The notes beneath the pieces are model-generated. The model was given only the letters and a program-made list of their open reading frames with translations. It ran no database searches and was not told the DNA's origin. The position numbers and the translations under genes were made by a program. From NCBI GenBank assembly GCA_946811185.2, contig OX328097.1:59673063-59737062 (forward strand): a stretch of 64,000 nucleotides of DNA, in the 5' to 3' direction. Below, one piece after another: positions 37,262 to 47,738 of the stretch (its first letter is position 1; the number at the start of each line of letters is the position of its first letter). The DNA comes from Hippopus hippopus (Eukaryota; Mollusca; Bivalvia; Cardiida; Cardiidae).

Positions 37262-37482
37262 TTAACCCTTTACCACACAATCCCCCAACCTTGTGAAAAC
37301 AGGCCTTTCGAAAACATTGTGGCGAAAGGAGAAAATACTGGAAACCAGCACTTTCTCCTTTTCCCACAATGTTTTCTACCCTATCAAATACAGAAATCAC
37401 TATTAAGCAACATTTAATTTGTCCTCTGCAAATGCTTTCAGTTTGGTCCAGTCCAAAATTTTGTTGTTTGGTAAAGAGTTAA
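37262..37482 (+). repeat. TTAA MITE copy, full length
   Basis: TTAACCCTTTACCACACAAT to TGTTTGGTAAAGAGTTAA; the left arm is shortened after CCCCCAACC. Confidence 0.9.
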
Positions 37483-37558
37483 ATATGTTTCAAATGATAG
37501 GATTTGTTTAGTAAAGAAAATATGTTTCAAATGATAGGATTTGTTTAGTAAAGAGTTA
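37483..37558 (+). repeat. Two identical 36-38-bp direct repeats
   Basis: ATATGTTTCAAATGATAGG-ATTTGTTTAGTAAAG occurs twice in a row directly at the right end of the MITE 37262-37482; the unit itself ends like a MITE terminus. Confidence 0.8.
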
Positions 37559-37896
37559 AGGTGCTAAATTTTGAAGAGTACTATTCTGGGTAGATTCATC
37601 CCAAAAAAAAAAACAAGGACTTTGGATCAGGCTGCGCATTGGATGCAGTTCTATGGATTCGCATATTTGACAAAACAATGCAGAATTGCCCATAGCGTGA
37701 ATAGAGTTATGTGACAATGACGTCGGCTCTGCATGCTGATTTATATGTAATGGAAATCTATAGGAAATCTAGGCCAATATTCCATTTAAATTCACCGTCA
37801 TTTAGAAAAGAAATAAATTTGCATTAGGACTCATCAGTGAAGATCCCCCATACGGCTAGGTTTTAAATGTTCTTGAATATATCATTCTACTTTTGG

Positions 37897-38117
37897 ATAA
37901 CTCTTTGCCATTAGACAAAATTTTAGATTTGTCTTAATTGGAAGCATTTTCTGAAAACAAATTTTTTGCCACAACAATGATTTAATTTGCTTTTAAAAAT
38001 AGAGAAAACATTTCGAGAAAAGGAGAAAATACTGGTTACAAACATTTTCTCCTCCACCACCACGTTTTCAAGGATCCTGTATCTCAAGGTTATTAAATTT
38101 ATGTAGTAAAGGGTTAA
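37897..38117 (-). repeat. TTAA MITE copy
   Basis: ATAACTCTTTGCCATTAGAC to ATGTAGTAAAGGGTTAA. Confidence 0.8.
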
Positions 38118-38488
38118 TCATTAACTGCCTTCAGCAATATGGGCGAAATCAGTGGCATTTGCGAATGGCATTGATCAAGATCAGACTGCACAGAACATTC
38201 GCTTTAGTCAATCAGAAGCTGTGTTAGAATCTACTTTCAAATTTGGAAAAACTTGGAGAATAAGACTGAGAATGTTCTTAAGAATGGTTAGTGGATTTTG
38301 ACCCTGAATGACCTTAGACAAAGCACTATATTCATTTTTATACTGACATTATAATGAGAAGGAAGATTGTTGCATCTAGGAAGAAAGTTTGAATTCTTTT
38401 TTTGCATGAAAAGAAATCGGACTTTATTGACTCTGTTTTTGTACCTATGCTCAAATGTTAAGTGCTCAGGTACAATTACAGCATAGAT

Positions 38489-38717
38489 TTAACCCTTTAC
38501 CAAACAATCCCTGGTTTTTACGACCCTGAGATAGAAGCCTTTTGAAAACATTGTCGGAAAAGGAGAAAATGCTGGTAACCAGCATTTTCTCCTTTTCCCA
38601 CAATGTTTTCTACCCTGATGGAAGCAAATTTCAATTTTTGAGTTACATTTATTTTGTCGTCTGCAAGTGCTGTCAATCTGGACCAGTCTAAAATTTTGAT
38701 GTTTGGTAAAGAGTTAA
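38489..38717 (+). repeat. TTAA MITE copy, full length
   Basis: TTAACCCTTTACCAAACAAT to ATGTTTGGTAAAGAGTTAA; perfect inner core. Confidence 0.93.
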
Positions 38718-39194
38718 ATCAGAATTTACATTCAATGCCATCTGATCTTTTAACTTGCACTCTATAGAAATGCAAATTATTTTTGTGCATAGCTCATTGA
38801 CTGACAAAGACAATTTGAAGTTATGACAAAAGCAAAGTCTACCTTGTATCACTTGTCTGTCTCTATGATTTTTGAAGCGTAATAATCATCCTTCAGACAC
38901 CTAGTGATACAGCATATGGTAGACAACTGTCCCAATGTTGCAGTAACAATAGATAATAACTTTTTATGTGGAAAAAAATGGAGAGGTAAATTATAAACAT
39001 TCTGTCTTGAAACTAACTTGTAGATAATTTACTGATTGATAGCATCTTTTTTTGTCTGCATGGGATATAAAGGAGCAATTTCTCCTTTTGCCATACTGTT
39101 TTATGCATATTCTTGTCATGAACTTAATTTTGATGACTAGGATTTTTATTTTCAAAATTGTCTGCTTAAAGTTTGCTGCAGGAGGTTGCCATTT

Positions 39195-39413
39195 CCTAGA
39201 CAGTCCCTTGTTTAAATGACCTCAAGTAAGAATGCTTTTGAAAACTTTGTGAGAAAAGGAGAAAATGCTGGTTACCAGCATTTTCTCCTTATCTCACAAA
39301 GTTTTCTATCATTCCAAAGACTACTCATCTTTTGAGTGTCTTTAAGTTTGTTGTCTGCAAATGCTTTCTATCAATCAGGACAAGTGAAATTTTGTCGTTT
39401 GATAAAGAGTTAA
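39195..39413 (+). repeat. TTAA MITE copy
   Basis: CCTAGACAGTCCCTTG to CGTTTGATAAAGAGTTAA; both core arms changed to TCTCACAAAG, keeping pairing. Confidence 0.82.
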
Positions 39414-39537
39414 CCCTTTAGCACACAATCCCGAGTTTTAATGACCGTGACAAAAAAAGCCTTATGAAAATGTTGTGGGAAAAGGATTGTAACCAGCTTT
39501 CCCCACAATGTTTTAACATACAAGTCATTTCATTTAA
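39410..39537 (+). repeat. TTAA MITE copy, right arm lost
   Basis: TTAACCCTTTAGCACACAAT; the core is cut to GGATTGTAACCAGC; it ends at the TTAA of the next copy. Confidence 0.8.
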
Positions 39538-39762
39538 CCCTTTACCACACAATCCCGACTTTTAACGACCTTGAGACAGAAGGCTTTTGAAAACATTGTG
39601 GGAAAAGGAGAAAATGCTGGTAACCAGCATTTTCTCCTTTTCCCACAATGTTTTCTACCCTATCAGGAACAAATTCTGTCATTTGGGCCACCTTTAATTT
39701 GTCGTCTGCAAATGCTTTCAATTTGGACCAGTCTAAAATTTTGTCGTTTGGTAAAGAGTTAA
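39534..39762 (+). repeat. TTAA MITE copy closest to consensus
   Basis: TTAACCCTTTACCACACAAT to CGTTTGGTAAAGAGTTAA, 229 bp. The core palindrome spans about 39588-39652 without a mismatch around GCTGGTAACCAGC. The same ends in 50 other places and TTAA at both edges suggest a piggyBac-type non-autonomous element. Confidence 0.95.
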
Positions 39763-39838
39763 GCCACATTTAATTTGTTGTCCTGCAAATGCTTTGAACT
39801 TGGACAAGTGTAAATTTTGTTGTTTGATAAAGAGTTAA
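39759..39838 (+). repeat. TTAA MITE right-arm fragment
   Basis: TTAAGCCACATTTAATTTG to GTTTGATAAAGAGTTAA, bounded by TTAA on both sides although only the right arm is present. Confidence 0.8.
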
Positions 39839-40324
39839 TGAGGCATGCCTTGATACACATTTTTTTCCTCTCTCCTCCTCAAAGTTAAAGGTATTGTAAT
39901 AAGGTTACGCATGGCAGAACAAGGGGGTGGCTTGTCAAATCACTGAACACTACCTCGTGCTTGTGTCACATACAAAATGTTCACAGGTCTGTGAACATGC
40001 GTAAAAATTGCTGGGTCGTCACCCCTCCTTCCATTGATGGATGGAGAACAAAATTTGTGAATGGGGTATTTAAATCCAATATTTGGTCAGTGTAGGTCTG
40101 TTGGCTGTATTGAGGCACTGTGAAATATCTAGATTTTTTCCTGTATATTTTTTTTTTTCATCTTGCAGGATCTATATAGTGGACATTGAACAGTTAATGG
40201 AGTTTTATATTTGATGAGAAATTGTATGGATTTATAGCATGAACAATGAACAATGTGATGCAAGGATAATTAAGAGTGAAGAGATGGATTATTAGATTCT
40301 ATGTGAGAATTTCTTTTTCTGTCG

Positions 40325-40516
40325 TTAACTCCTTACCAGACAAGATAATTTAGACTGGTCCAAATTAAAAGTAATTGCTGAAAACAAATCAAATGTGACT
40401 TATTACTGGCAGGATTTGACTTATGAAGTTTAGAAAATATCGTTGAAAAAGGAGAAAATGCTAGTTACAAGTCTTCTACCTGAGGGTCATTAAAACACTT
40501 GATTGTGTGGTAATGG
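40325..40516 (-). repeat. TTAA MITE copy, core right arm deleted
   Basis: TTAACTCCTTACCAGACAAG to TGATTGTGTGGTAATGG; it jumps from AATGCTAGTTAC to CTTCTACC. Confidence 0.75.
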
Positions 40517-40745
40517 CAATTAATTGAATTTAACAGCGTTCTACAGGCAACTTTTTAGATCTTGCTGCAGGCCACTTTCAAAAACATTGTGGAAAATGGA
40601 AAAATTGCTGAGAAAAAGTAATTTCTTTTTTTTCCCCAAAATATTTTCCTATTGAAAACTTTAGCCCTTATTCTGTAGATTTTACAAAGATTTTACAAGG
40701 ATGCTGAAAGTTGCCCATTGCAAATTTGTTTTAGAAGACAATGAG

Positions 40746-40974
40746 TTAAACCCTTTACCAGAAGACAAAATTTTAGCCGTGTCCAAATTCAAAGCATTTG
40801 CAGACGACAATTTCAGTGTGGCTCAAATGGTGCGATTTTCTTTGATAGGGTAGAAAGCATTGTGGGAAAAGGAGAAAATGCTGGTTGCCAGCATTTTCTC
40901 CTTTTTCCACAATGCTTTCAAAAGGCTTCTTTCCCAGGGTCATTATAAGTCTGCATTGTGCTGTAAGGGGTTAA
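40746..40974 (-). repeat. TTAA MITE copy, full length
   Basis: TTAAACCCTTTACCAGAAGA to GTGCTGTAAGGGGTTAA. Confidence 0.9.
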
Positions 40975-41103
40975 CTCAGACGCCATAATCTCAGACTTTT
41001 CAAGGTGAAACTAGTCTTTTCATCATGTTAATCAGTAATCTTAAAACATAATTTAAAAAAAAAAAAATCAAAGTTTTTATAAAAATGAAGCATTTGAATA
41101 CTT

Positions 41104-41540
41104 TTAACCCTTGTCTAAACAATCCAATGTCCCAAGATCCTAAGGAAGAAAGCATTTTAAAATATAGTGGAAAAAAGAGAAAATGCTGGTAACCAGTATT
41201 TTCTGCTCTGTTCCATTTCTCAGTGAAATCCATGTATTTGAGCCAGGGTTTATATCTTGTAAGCAAATACCCTCAGTTAGGAAAAGTCGCAAATTTTGTC
41301 GTCTGGGAAAGAGTTAAGCCTTTGCCTTGCAATCTAATGTTTTATTGAAGAAGCCTTTTCAAAACATTGTGAGAAAAGGAAAAAAATGCTGGTTACATTT
41401 TCTCCCTTTCTGGCAATGTTTTCTAACATTTGAAAGAAAAAATTCAGGTTTTGAATTAACTTTTGATTTGTCATCTGCAAATGCATTCAGTTTGGACAAG
41501 TCTCAAATTTTGTCAAATTTTGTAATCTGGTAAAGAGTTA
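41104..41540 (+). repeat. Two TTAA MITE copies in tandem
   Basis: 41104-41317 and 41314-41540 share one TTAA; the second begins TTAAGCCTTTGCCTTGCAA and ends CTGGTAAAGAGTTA. Confidence 0.83.
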
Positions 41541-42149
41541 CATTGCAGCTGAACTACCCTACTGGCATTACCCAAAGCAATTATTAAAGTATTATTTTAT
41601 TCTTTTATTTTCAGTTAGATGATGACATGTAATAAATTATCTTAAAATACTGGAATTTAACTAGATAAATCTTTTAACATGACATTAGTTTCACGACGCA
41701 TGGAATTAAATGGGTATTGGATTTTATCGTAAGTGTGCAAGTGAAATTGGATCTCTGCTAAAAAAAATGAACAAACATGGGATACCTTTGTGAAGTTTTC
41801 TTTAAACGGCAGATGGATTTAAACTAATTGATTCAACGATAAGTTAATTAATCCTTCAGTAGGTAAGTGTATCTTTCCCAACAACAGGTGTCCCCATATC
41901 ATAGAAGAATCTTTTTTGGGGGTTTTTATTTTGTTTCTTTACCATTTTTTTTCTGGCTTTCCTTTTGGCTTTAATGTCCTTTTCCCTCATTTATATGTTT
42001 TTAATTGGTCAGCTTCATACTTGTCAAAACTGAAAGCATTTCCAGACGACAAAATGAATGTGACTCAAATGTTACAGTTTGTTTTGGGAAGGCTAGAAAA
42101 AATGCTTGTCACCAGCATTTTCTCCTTTTTCCATGTTTTAAAAAGTACT

Positions 42150-42370
42150 CAGCCCAGTGGGGTAGCTCAGTACATGTATTTAGCTAATCGAACTTGTGAC
42201 CTTGTTATTTTTCACCTCTCACCTCTGATGCATTATGAGAAAAGTAGTCAATGGCTTGGAAAGAAAGTTGTATCAGAACTGGTGAAAGAAAGTAGGGAAA
42301 CACATCCATAGGTGCACAGTGACAGCAGTGTAATGACCTCAGCTGTTAAAACAGCTTAAAACTCACAAGA
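42150..42370 (+). mobile_element. SINE with short tRNA-like head, internally deleted
   Basis: GTAGCTCAGTACATG and CGAACTTGTGACC mark a reduced head, followed by AGTCAATGGCTTGGAAAG and the body to CTTAAAACTCAC. Confidence 0.55.
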
Positions 42371-42469
42371 CAAATCAACTGTCCTCTTCTGTGGGGTTGT
42401 TGAACCATAGGATTGTTTGGGTAAAGGGTTCATTGAGGGTATTTCTTCTACCTTAACTCTATGTCTATT

Positions 42470-42698
42470 TTAACCCTTTACCACACGACAAAATTTTAGA
42501 CTTGTCCAAATTGAAAGCATTTGCAGTCAACAATTTCAGTGTGGCTCAAATGATGCAGTTTTTCTTTGATAGGGTAGAAAACATTGTGGAAAAAGGAGAA
42601 AATGCTGGTTACCAGCATTTTCTCCTTTTCCCACAATGTTTTCAAAAGGCTTCTTCCTAAGGGTCGTTAAAAGTCGGCATTGTGTGGTAAAGGGTTAA
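42470..42698 (-). repeat. TTAA MITE copy, full length
   Basis: TTAACCCTTTACCACACGAC to TGTGTGGTAAAGGGTTAA. Confidence 0.93.
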
Positions 42699-42747
42699 AA
42701 AGATATTTTCAACAGGCAAAGGTCTTAGAAAAATTCTTTACTAGATG

Positions 42748-43086
42748 GACCCTTTACCAGACAGACCCATGTTTAACAACTCTGGGAATGCTGGTAACCA
42801 GCATTTCCTCATTTTCCCAGAATGTTTTCTACCTTTTGATAGAAAAAAATTCATCGTTTAACTCTTTACCAAACAACATAATTTTAGACTAGTCCAAATT
42901 GGAAGCTTTTGCAGAAGACAAAATAAACATGGTTCAAAAAATGAAATTTGTTTTGGGAAGGGTAGAAAACATTGTGGGAAAAGGAGAAAATGCTGGTTAC
43001 CAACATTTTCTCCTTTTCCCACAATGTTTTCAAAAGGCTTATTCTTCAAGGTCGTTAAAACTCGGGATTGTGTGGTAAAGAGTTAA
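42748..43086. repeat. Truncated plus MITE joined to a full minus MITE
   Basis: The plus copy (CCTTTACCAGACAGACCC) stops at TTCATCG; a full minus copy runs 42858-43086 (TTAACTCTTTACCAAACAAC to TGTGGTAAAGAGTTAA). Confidence 0.88.
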
Positions 43087-43165
43087 GTTATTGGATGTCT
43101 GCAAATCCTTTGAATATGGTCTGGTCTTAAAATTTTGTTGCCTGGTAAAGACTTGAAATAATCAG

Positions 43166-43396
43166 TTAACTTTTTATACCAAACGACAAAGTTTTAGTGA
43201 GGCCCAAATTGAAAGCATATGCAAACGAATGGTTAAATTTGGCTCAAATGATGGAATTTGTGTCTGAAAGAGTAGAAAACATTGTGGGAAAAGAAGAAAA
43301 TGCTGATAACCAGCATTTTCTCCATTTCTTGCATTGTTTTAAAAAATTTCATTTGGCAGGGCTGTTAAATCTCAGGATTTTATGGTTAAGGCTGAA
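43166..43396 (-). repeat. TTAA MITE copy
   Basis: TTAACTTTTTATACCAAACG to GGATTTTATGGTTAAGG; a right-arm fragment sits just before it (43086-43155). Confidence 0.8.
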
Positions 43397-43495
43397 CACT
43401 TAGACTGCTAAGTATTCAGCAAAATGGAGCTTTTCAACCAGGGGAATAAAATCCTCGTAACTGCTATTTCAAGGCTTTTTTGTCCACTTTATTGC

Positions 43496-43556
43496 AGACA
43501 CTGTGGATAAAAGATCAGACTGCACATTCTTTGCAGTCTGATCTTAATCTCCACAA
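43496..43556. repeat. Short palindrome repeat (AGATCAGACTGCACA family)
   Basis: AAGATCAGACTGCACATTC then TTTGCAGTCTGATCTTAATC; the right arm has lost CA symmetry. Confidence 0.75.
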
Positions 43557-43596
43557 GCATCAACAGCTTTTTAAAGGCACTTTAATAGTAAACTCT

Positions 43597-44057
43597 TTAA
43601 ACTTTTACCCTACAATCTCGAATTTTTACGACCCTGATGAAGAAGGCTTTTGATAACATTGTGGAAAGACGAGAAAATGCTAGTAATGTTTTCTACTCAA
43701 AGACAGAAATCATTATTTGAGCTACTTTTATTTTGTTGTCTGCAAATACTGTCAATTTGGAGGAGGCCAAAATTTTGTCGTTTGGTAAAGAACTCTTTAC
43801 TGAACAACAGAATTTTAGACTAGTCTAAATTCAAAGCATTTGCAGACATCAAAAATTAGTAAATTTGAAATTTGTTTTGGGAATGTTAGAAAACATTGTG
43901 GGAAAAGGAGAAAATGCTGGTTTCCAGCATTTTCTCCTTTTCCCACAATGTTTTCTACCTCATCAAAGACCTGTCATACGAGTGACATTTTGTTTTGTCC
44001 TCTGCAAACACTTTCAATTTGGTCTAGTCCAACATTTTGTTGTTTGGTAGAGTCAAA
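43597..44057. repeat. TTAA MITE pair, second copy chimeric
   Basis: 43597-43795 is plus with a short core. 43791-44057 carries the AAATTTTAGACTAG arm at both ends around a perfect core (GCTGGTTTCCAGC). Confidence 0.78.
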
Positions 44058-44339
44058 GTAGATAAATTGTTACCTTTGAGCTATTATCACAGATACACTT
44101 GTTGAAATTGACATGCAACTTAACATCAATAACTGAAACATGCTGATCTCTAAAATTTGACAGGTAGTTGAGTGGAGTGTAACAAGATTTTATCTCCAGA
44201 TAACTCCAGTCTTTAATATTGTACCATATCAAGGTGAAAAAAAAAACACTTTAATTGTGAATGTTTTCCCGAAAGATCCCATGATAATGAGAAATCATTT
44301 GTTTTAATCTCATAACAGCGTACCTTTTAACCTTGGCAA

Positions 44340-44801
44340 ATTTTTAATGGTTTACTACTCCATTCCGAGTTTAAACAAGCCTGAGAAAAAGCCCTTTGGA
44401 AAACATCATGGGAAAAGAGAAAATGCTGGGGAAACCAGCATTTTCTCTTTTCCCACATCGTTTTTCAGTCTAACAAGGATAAATTTAGTCATCTGAGCCA
44501 CCTTTAACTCTTTATCAAACAACAAAATTTTAGACTGGTCCAAATTGAAAGCAATCGCAGACGACAAAATAAAGGCAACTCAAAAATTGAAAATTGTTTC
44601 CAGCTGGGTAGAAAACATTGCGGGAAAAGGAGAAAATGCTGGTTACCAGCATTTTCTCCTTTTCCCACAATGTTTTCAAAAGGCTTCTATCTCAGGGTCG
44701 TAAAAACCAGGGATTGTTTGGTAAAGGGTTAATTTGTTGTCTGCAAATGCTTTCAATTTGGACAAGTATAGATAAAATTTCAATGTGTAGTAAAGCGTTA
44801 A
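44340..44801. repeat. Cluster of three TTAA MITE segments
   Basis: A plus copy cut at GAGCCACC (44340-44503), a full minus copy 44504-44733, and a right-arm fragment 44730-44801; each junction is a TTAA. Confidence 0.85.
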
Positions 44802-44811
44802 CACTGTCAAG

Positions 44812-44925
44812 TTAGTAATAGCGTGCTGGCCAGTCCACCTATCCATGACTTCCCTTGAGTTTCTTTGTTTGGTGCTTGCTCTTTGTCTTTGAGCTACTGG
44901 CTGCTTTCTTACATTATAAAATGCT
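44812..44925 (-). mobile_element. SINE body fragment (minus)
   Basis: GGCCAGTCCACCTATCCATG and GAGCTACTGGCTGCTTTC correspond to the reverse of the SINE body seen at 11340-11450. Confidence 0.55.
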
Positions 44926-44967
44926 TTCAATTCAGGCAGGTCTTAAATTTTATCCCTTGGTAATGAG

Positions 44968-45417
44968 TTAACACTTTACCACACAATCCCAAGTTTTAAT
45001 GACCTTGAAAAAAGGAGGCTATTGAAAATATTGAGGGTAGAGGAGAAAAAACTGGGAATTAGCATTTTCTCCTTCTCCCACAATGTGTTCAACTCTTTCA
45101 AAGACAAAACCCATCATTTGAACCACATTTAACTTGTCATCTGCTTTCAAATTAGACTAATCTAAAATTCTGTTGTTTGGTTAAGGTTAACCCTTTACCA
45201 CACAATACCGACTTTAAACCACCCTGGGAAAGAAGCCTTTTGAAAATATTGTGGGAAAACAGGAGAAAATGCTGGTAACCAGCATTTTCTCCTTTTCCCA
45301 CAATGTTTTCTGCCATACCAAAGAAAGATAGCACCATTTGAGCCACATTAAAATTGTAGTCTGTAAATGCTTTCAATTTGGACAAGGCTAAAATTTTTTC
45401 ATCTGGTAAAGGTTTAA
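44968..45417 (+). repeat. Two TTAA MITE copies in tandem
   Basis: 44968-45190 and 45187-45417 share one TTAA. The second has the insert AACAGGAGAAAATGC in the left core arm. Confidence 0.88.
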
Positions 45418-45510
45418 CCCATAGAGTGCAAAATAAACCCAACAGACATATTTAGTCTAGATCACTAAGACCCAAATAATTGCAATTTGATGGTTGCTTT
45501 TGTCTTTGTG

Positions 45511-45740
45511 TGTAACCCTTTACCACACAATCCCGACTTTTAACGACCCCAAGAAAGAAGCCTTTTGAAAACATTGTGGTAAAAGGAGAAAATGCTGGTA
45601 ACCAGCATTTTCTCCTTTTACCACAATGTTTTCTACCCTTCCCAGAACAAGTTTCAATTTTTCAGTCACATTTATATTGTTGTCTGCAAATGCTTTCAAT
45701 TTGGACAAGTCTAAAATTTTGTCCTTTGGTAAAGAGTTAA
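45511..45740 (+). repeat. TTAA MITE copy, full length
   Basis: GTAACCCTTTACCACACAAT to CCTTTGGTAAAGAGTTAA; the left edge reads GTAA. The core has matching GTGGTAAAAGG / CCTTTTACCAC arms. Confidence 0.9.
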
Positions 45741-45749
45741 GCTAAGCAG

Positions 45750-45806
45750 ACAGTGTAGATCAAAGATCAGACCATTTTTTGTGCAGTCTGATCTTGATCT
45801 ACACTG
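45750..45806. repeat. Short palindrome repeat (AGATCAGACTGCACA family)
   Basis: CAGTGTAGATCAAAGATCAG / CTGATCTTGATCTACACTG; the left arm lacks the TGCAC part. Single-arm relatives occur at 16485-16540, 16838-16865, 19145-19165, 49223-49265 and 51075-51245. Confidence 0.7.
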
Positions 45807-45849
45807 GTAGGAAAAGCAAGTACTATTGTTGTGAAAGGGGCATTAAGGT

Positions 45850-46078
45850 TTAACCCTTTACCAAGCAATCCTGGGTTTTAATGACCCTTGGAAAGAAGCC
45901 TTTTGAAAACATTGTGGAAAAAGAAGAAAAATCTGGTAACCAGCATTTTCTCCTTTTCCCACAATGTTTTCTATTCTATCAAGGACAGATTCCATTATAT
46001 TAACCATCTTTAATTTGTCATCTGCTAATACTTTCAGTTTGGACCAGTCTAAATTTTTGTCGTATGGTAAAGAGTTAA
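45850..46078 (+). repeat. TTAA MITE copy, full length
   Basis: TTTAACCCTTTACCAAGCAA to CGTATGGTAAAGAGTTAA. Confidence 0.9.
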
Positions 46079-46449
46079 GTAGTATGGGGAGTTTCTATAG
46101 CCTATGATCTTCATGACTAGATTCTGTGATGATTTACACCCTTGTGATGGGGATCAGTCAGTATGTTATGACAGTCTGAAAATGATTTACACTTGGTAAG
46201 GGGGATCACTCATTATTTTGACAGGAAGACATGACATTAATGGGGGGACTACTTATGCCAAACAAGCTTTTAGAATTTTTTCAAGGCAAGTGCTGTCAAA
46301 CTGAAAGTGTAAAAAGTCCCTGTTTAACCTTGCAACTTTATAAGTAAAGATCTGAGTTAGACAGTTTCAGTCATTATGCAGTTTTCAACAAGAATTTGTC
46401 AAGAGTGTCAGATAGATAGAATCGAGATCAAATAGCAGGTGTCTTGTGG

Positions 46450-46552
46450 AGACTGATCTTATTCTGCATTGTTGGTTGATCTTACTCTGCATTGTTTGTT
46501 ATCTTATTCTGCACTGTTGGTTGATCTTATTCTGTATTGTTGGTTGAAGCAA
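46450..46552 (+). repeat. Tandem repeat, about 25 bp x 4
   Basis: Units of the type TTGATCTTATTCTGCATTGT TGG; the first is closer to CTGATCTT. Confidence 0.7.
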
Positions 46553-46744
46553 TCAAAGATGCCCCTTTGCATGCTCAAGGTTATGAAAACATAAATTCAT
46601 TCTAAAATCATCTGACTTTACATTTTTCAAGGCATGAGATTGTTTGGTAAATGGTTAATTCACTTAACAGCAGAGTATGTCTCATAGTAGCTTAAAATCA
46701 GCAGAAATTTTACAATTTTATAGTTACATTTTCTCTGGAGTTAA

Positions 46745-46954
46745 ATGCTGTTTTTGAAATGTATTTTATCGTGGGGCTAGACTATCCATGCAGTATTGGC
46801 TGCTTTCCCAGATAAACAAAATCCAAGCAATGTTGTCCAGATTATTCTTAAATAATAAAGAGAGAGTTTGGTTGATAGATGGAATGGTATTTTACCAAGC
46901 TTTCTACATTATTTCAGTCATATAGTGACAGCTTACATATTCATGTATGTCCTG
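46745..46954 (-). mobile_element. SINE-related fragment up to the TRIM
   Basis: TGGCTGCTTTCCCAGATAAAC and a TTCTACATTATTTCAGTCATATA tail-side stretch; the flanking repeat then continues after the TRIM (47485 onward) as at 50040-50130. Confidence 0.45.
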
Positions 46955-47161
46955 TGTTACGGGAGACCACTCCTTCATGCATAGCTTCATCACGATTTAA
47001 ATACAATACCTAAAAACTGCGTTCGGGAGAATTCTCTTTAGCTCATTGGTTATGGTGTTGGCCTTTCTTCCGGGTGTTCTAGGTCCGAATCCTGCCTGGT
47101 CCCAGTATTTCTGCTATGCATTTGTTAATTTATTTCTTTGTTACAGACTTTGTTCGTAAGA
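46955..47161 (+). repeat. TRIM left LTR with pol III box A and B
   Basis: Starts TGTTACGGGAG and ends GTAAGA. It contains TAGCTCATTGG (47039-47049, box A-like) and GGTCCGAATCC (47082-47092, box B with one mismatch), with tRNA-like spacing of 32 bp. Confidence 0.85.
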
Positions 47162-47179
47162 TGGGGGCTCGTCTGGGAT
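47162..47179 (+). promoter_or_regulatory. Primer binding site, tRNA-Pro type
   Basis: TGGGGGCTCGTCTGGGAT starts at the first base after the left LTR; 17 of 18 bases fit the proline-tRNA 3' end complement used by murine leukaemia-type viruses. Confidence 0.8.
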
Positions 47180-47277
47180 TGGCCATTGAGCCATTAATCC
47201 CATTTGTTGTCCAAAAACGGACTTTCTGCCTTATAAGGCTTTGAGTCATCAATAAATGATGACTTTAAGAGGGGGTG

Positions 47278-47484
47278 TGTTACTGGAGACCACTCCTTCA
47301 TGCATAGCTTCATCCTGATTTAAATACAATACCTAACAACTGCGTGAGGGAGAATTCGTTTTAGCTCAGTGGTTATGGTGTTGGCCTTTCGTCCGGGCGT
47401 TCTAGGTTCGAATCCTGCCTGGTCCCAGTATTTCTGCTATGCATTTGTTAATTTATTTCTTTGTTACGGACTTTGTTCGTAAGA
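47278..47484 (+). repeat. TRIM right LTR with intact pol III boxes
   Basis: Box A is TAGCTCAGTGG (47362-47372) and box B is a perfect GGTTCGAATCC (47405-47415). AAGAGGGGG precedes it at 47267-47275 as polypurine tract. Confidence 0.85.
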
Positions 47485-47738
47485 CCTGGGTTTCACCAGT
47501 ACTAGGCTAGGGCTCTGAAATGTCTTGCCCAAGGACAGTCAACTCTTACCCAGTGCCTTGAGTAATTTAGGAGCGGGGCCTCCAGGCCTCCACGTCAGGA
47601 GTCGTACACTCTACCTGTGACCCATGAAGGGCCCCTTAGAGGGAGTTTTGCTGAGTCAGGATTCCAGCTCCCATCTCCTGGTCTCCCCCCGTGTAACTAC
47701 TGACTGGGCTTGGCTCAGTTGTCATTTAACACTGTTAA

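Larger units (their letters stand above)
46955..47484 (+). mobile_element. TRIM: miniature LTR retrotransposon with tRNA-Pro-type PBS
   Basis: Two colinear 207-bp direct repeats (46955-47161 and 47278-47484, constant offset 323, few mismatches) surround 116 bp. Directly after the left repeat is TGGGGGCTCGTCTGGGAT, one base off the tRNA-Pro primer binding site known from gammaretroviruses. Directly before the right repeat is the purine tract AAGAGGGGG. CCTG is duplicated at both flanks (46951-46954, 47485-47488). The related unoccupied sequence at 50078-50100 reads through as GTCCTGGGTTTCACC. There is no coding capacity. Confidence 0.88.

Noticed and set aside
39542..39769. Many open frames across the left 51 kb encode the same peptide block (KGENAGYQHFLLFPQCF and its frame variants).
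   Set aside because: It is the translation of the MITE core palindrome in both orientations. Frames start and stop randomly at MITE arms and carry no wider homology.
44618..45708. Regularly spaced palindromic repeats that might look CRISPR-like.
   Set aside because: The spacing is irregular, copies have transposon ends with TTAA, orientation alternates, and the setting is eukaryotic.
47362..47415. tRNA-like sequence with perfect box B.
   Set aside because: It is inside both LTRs of the TRIM and has no acceptor stem pairing or plausible anticodon arm, so it is not a tRNA gene.
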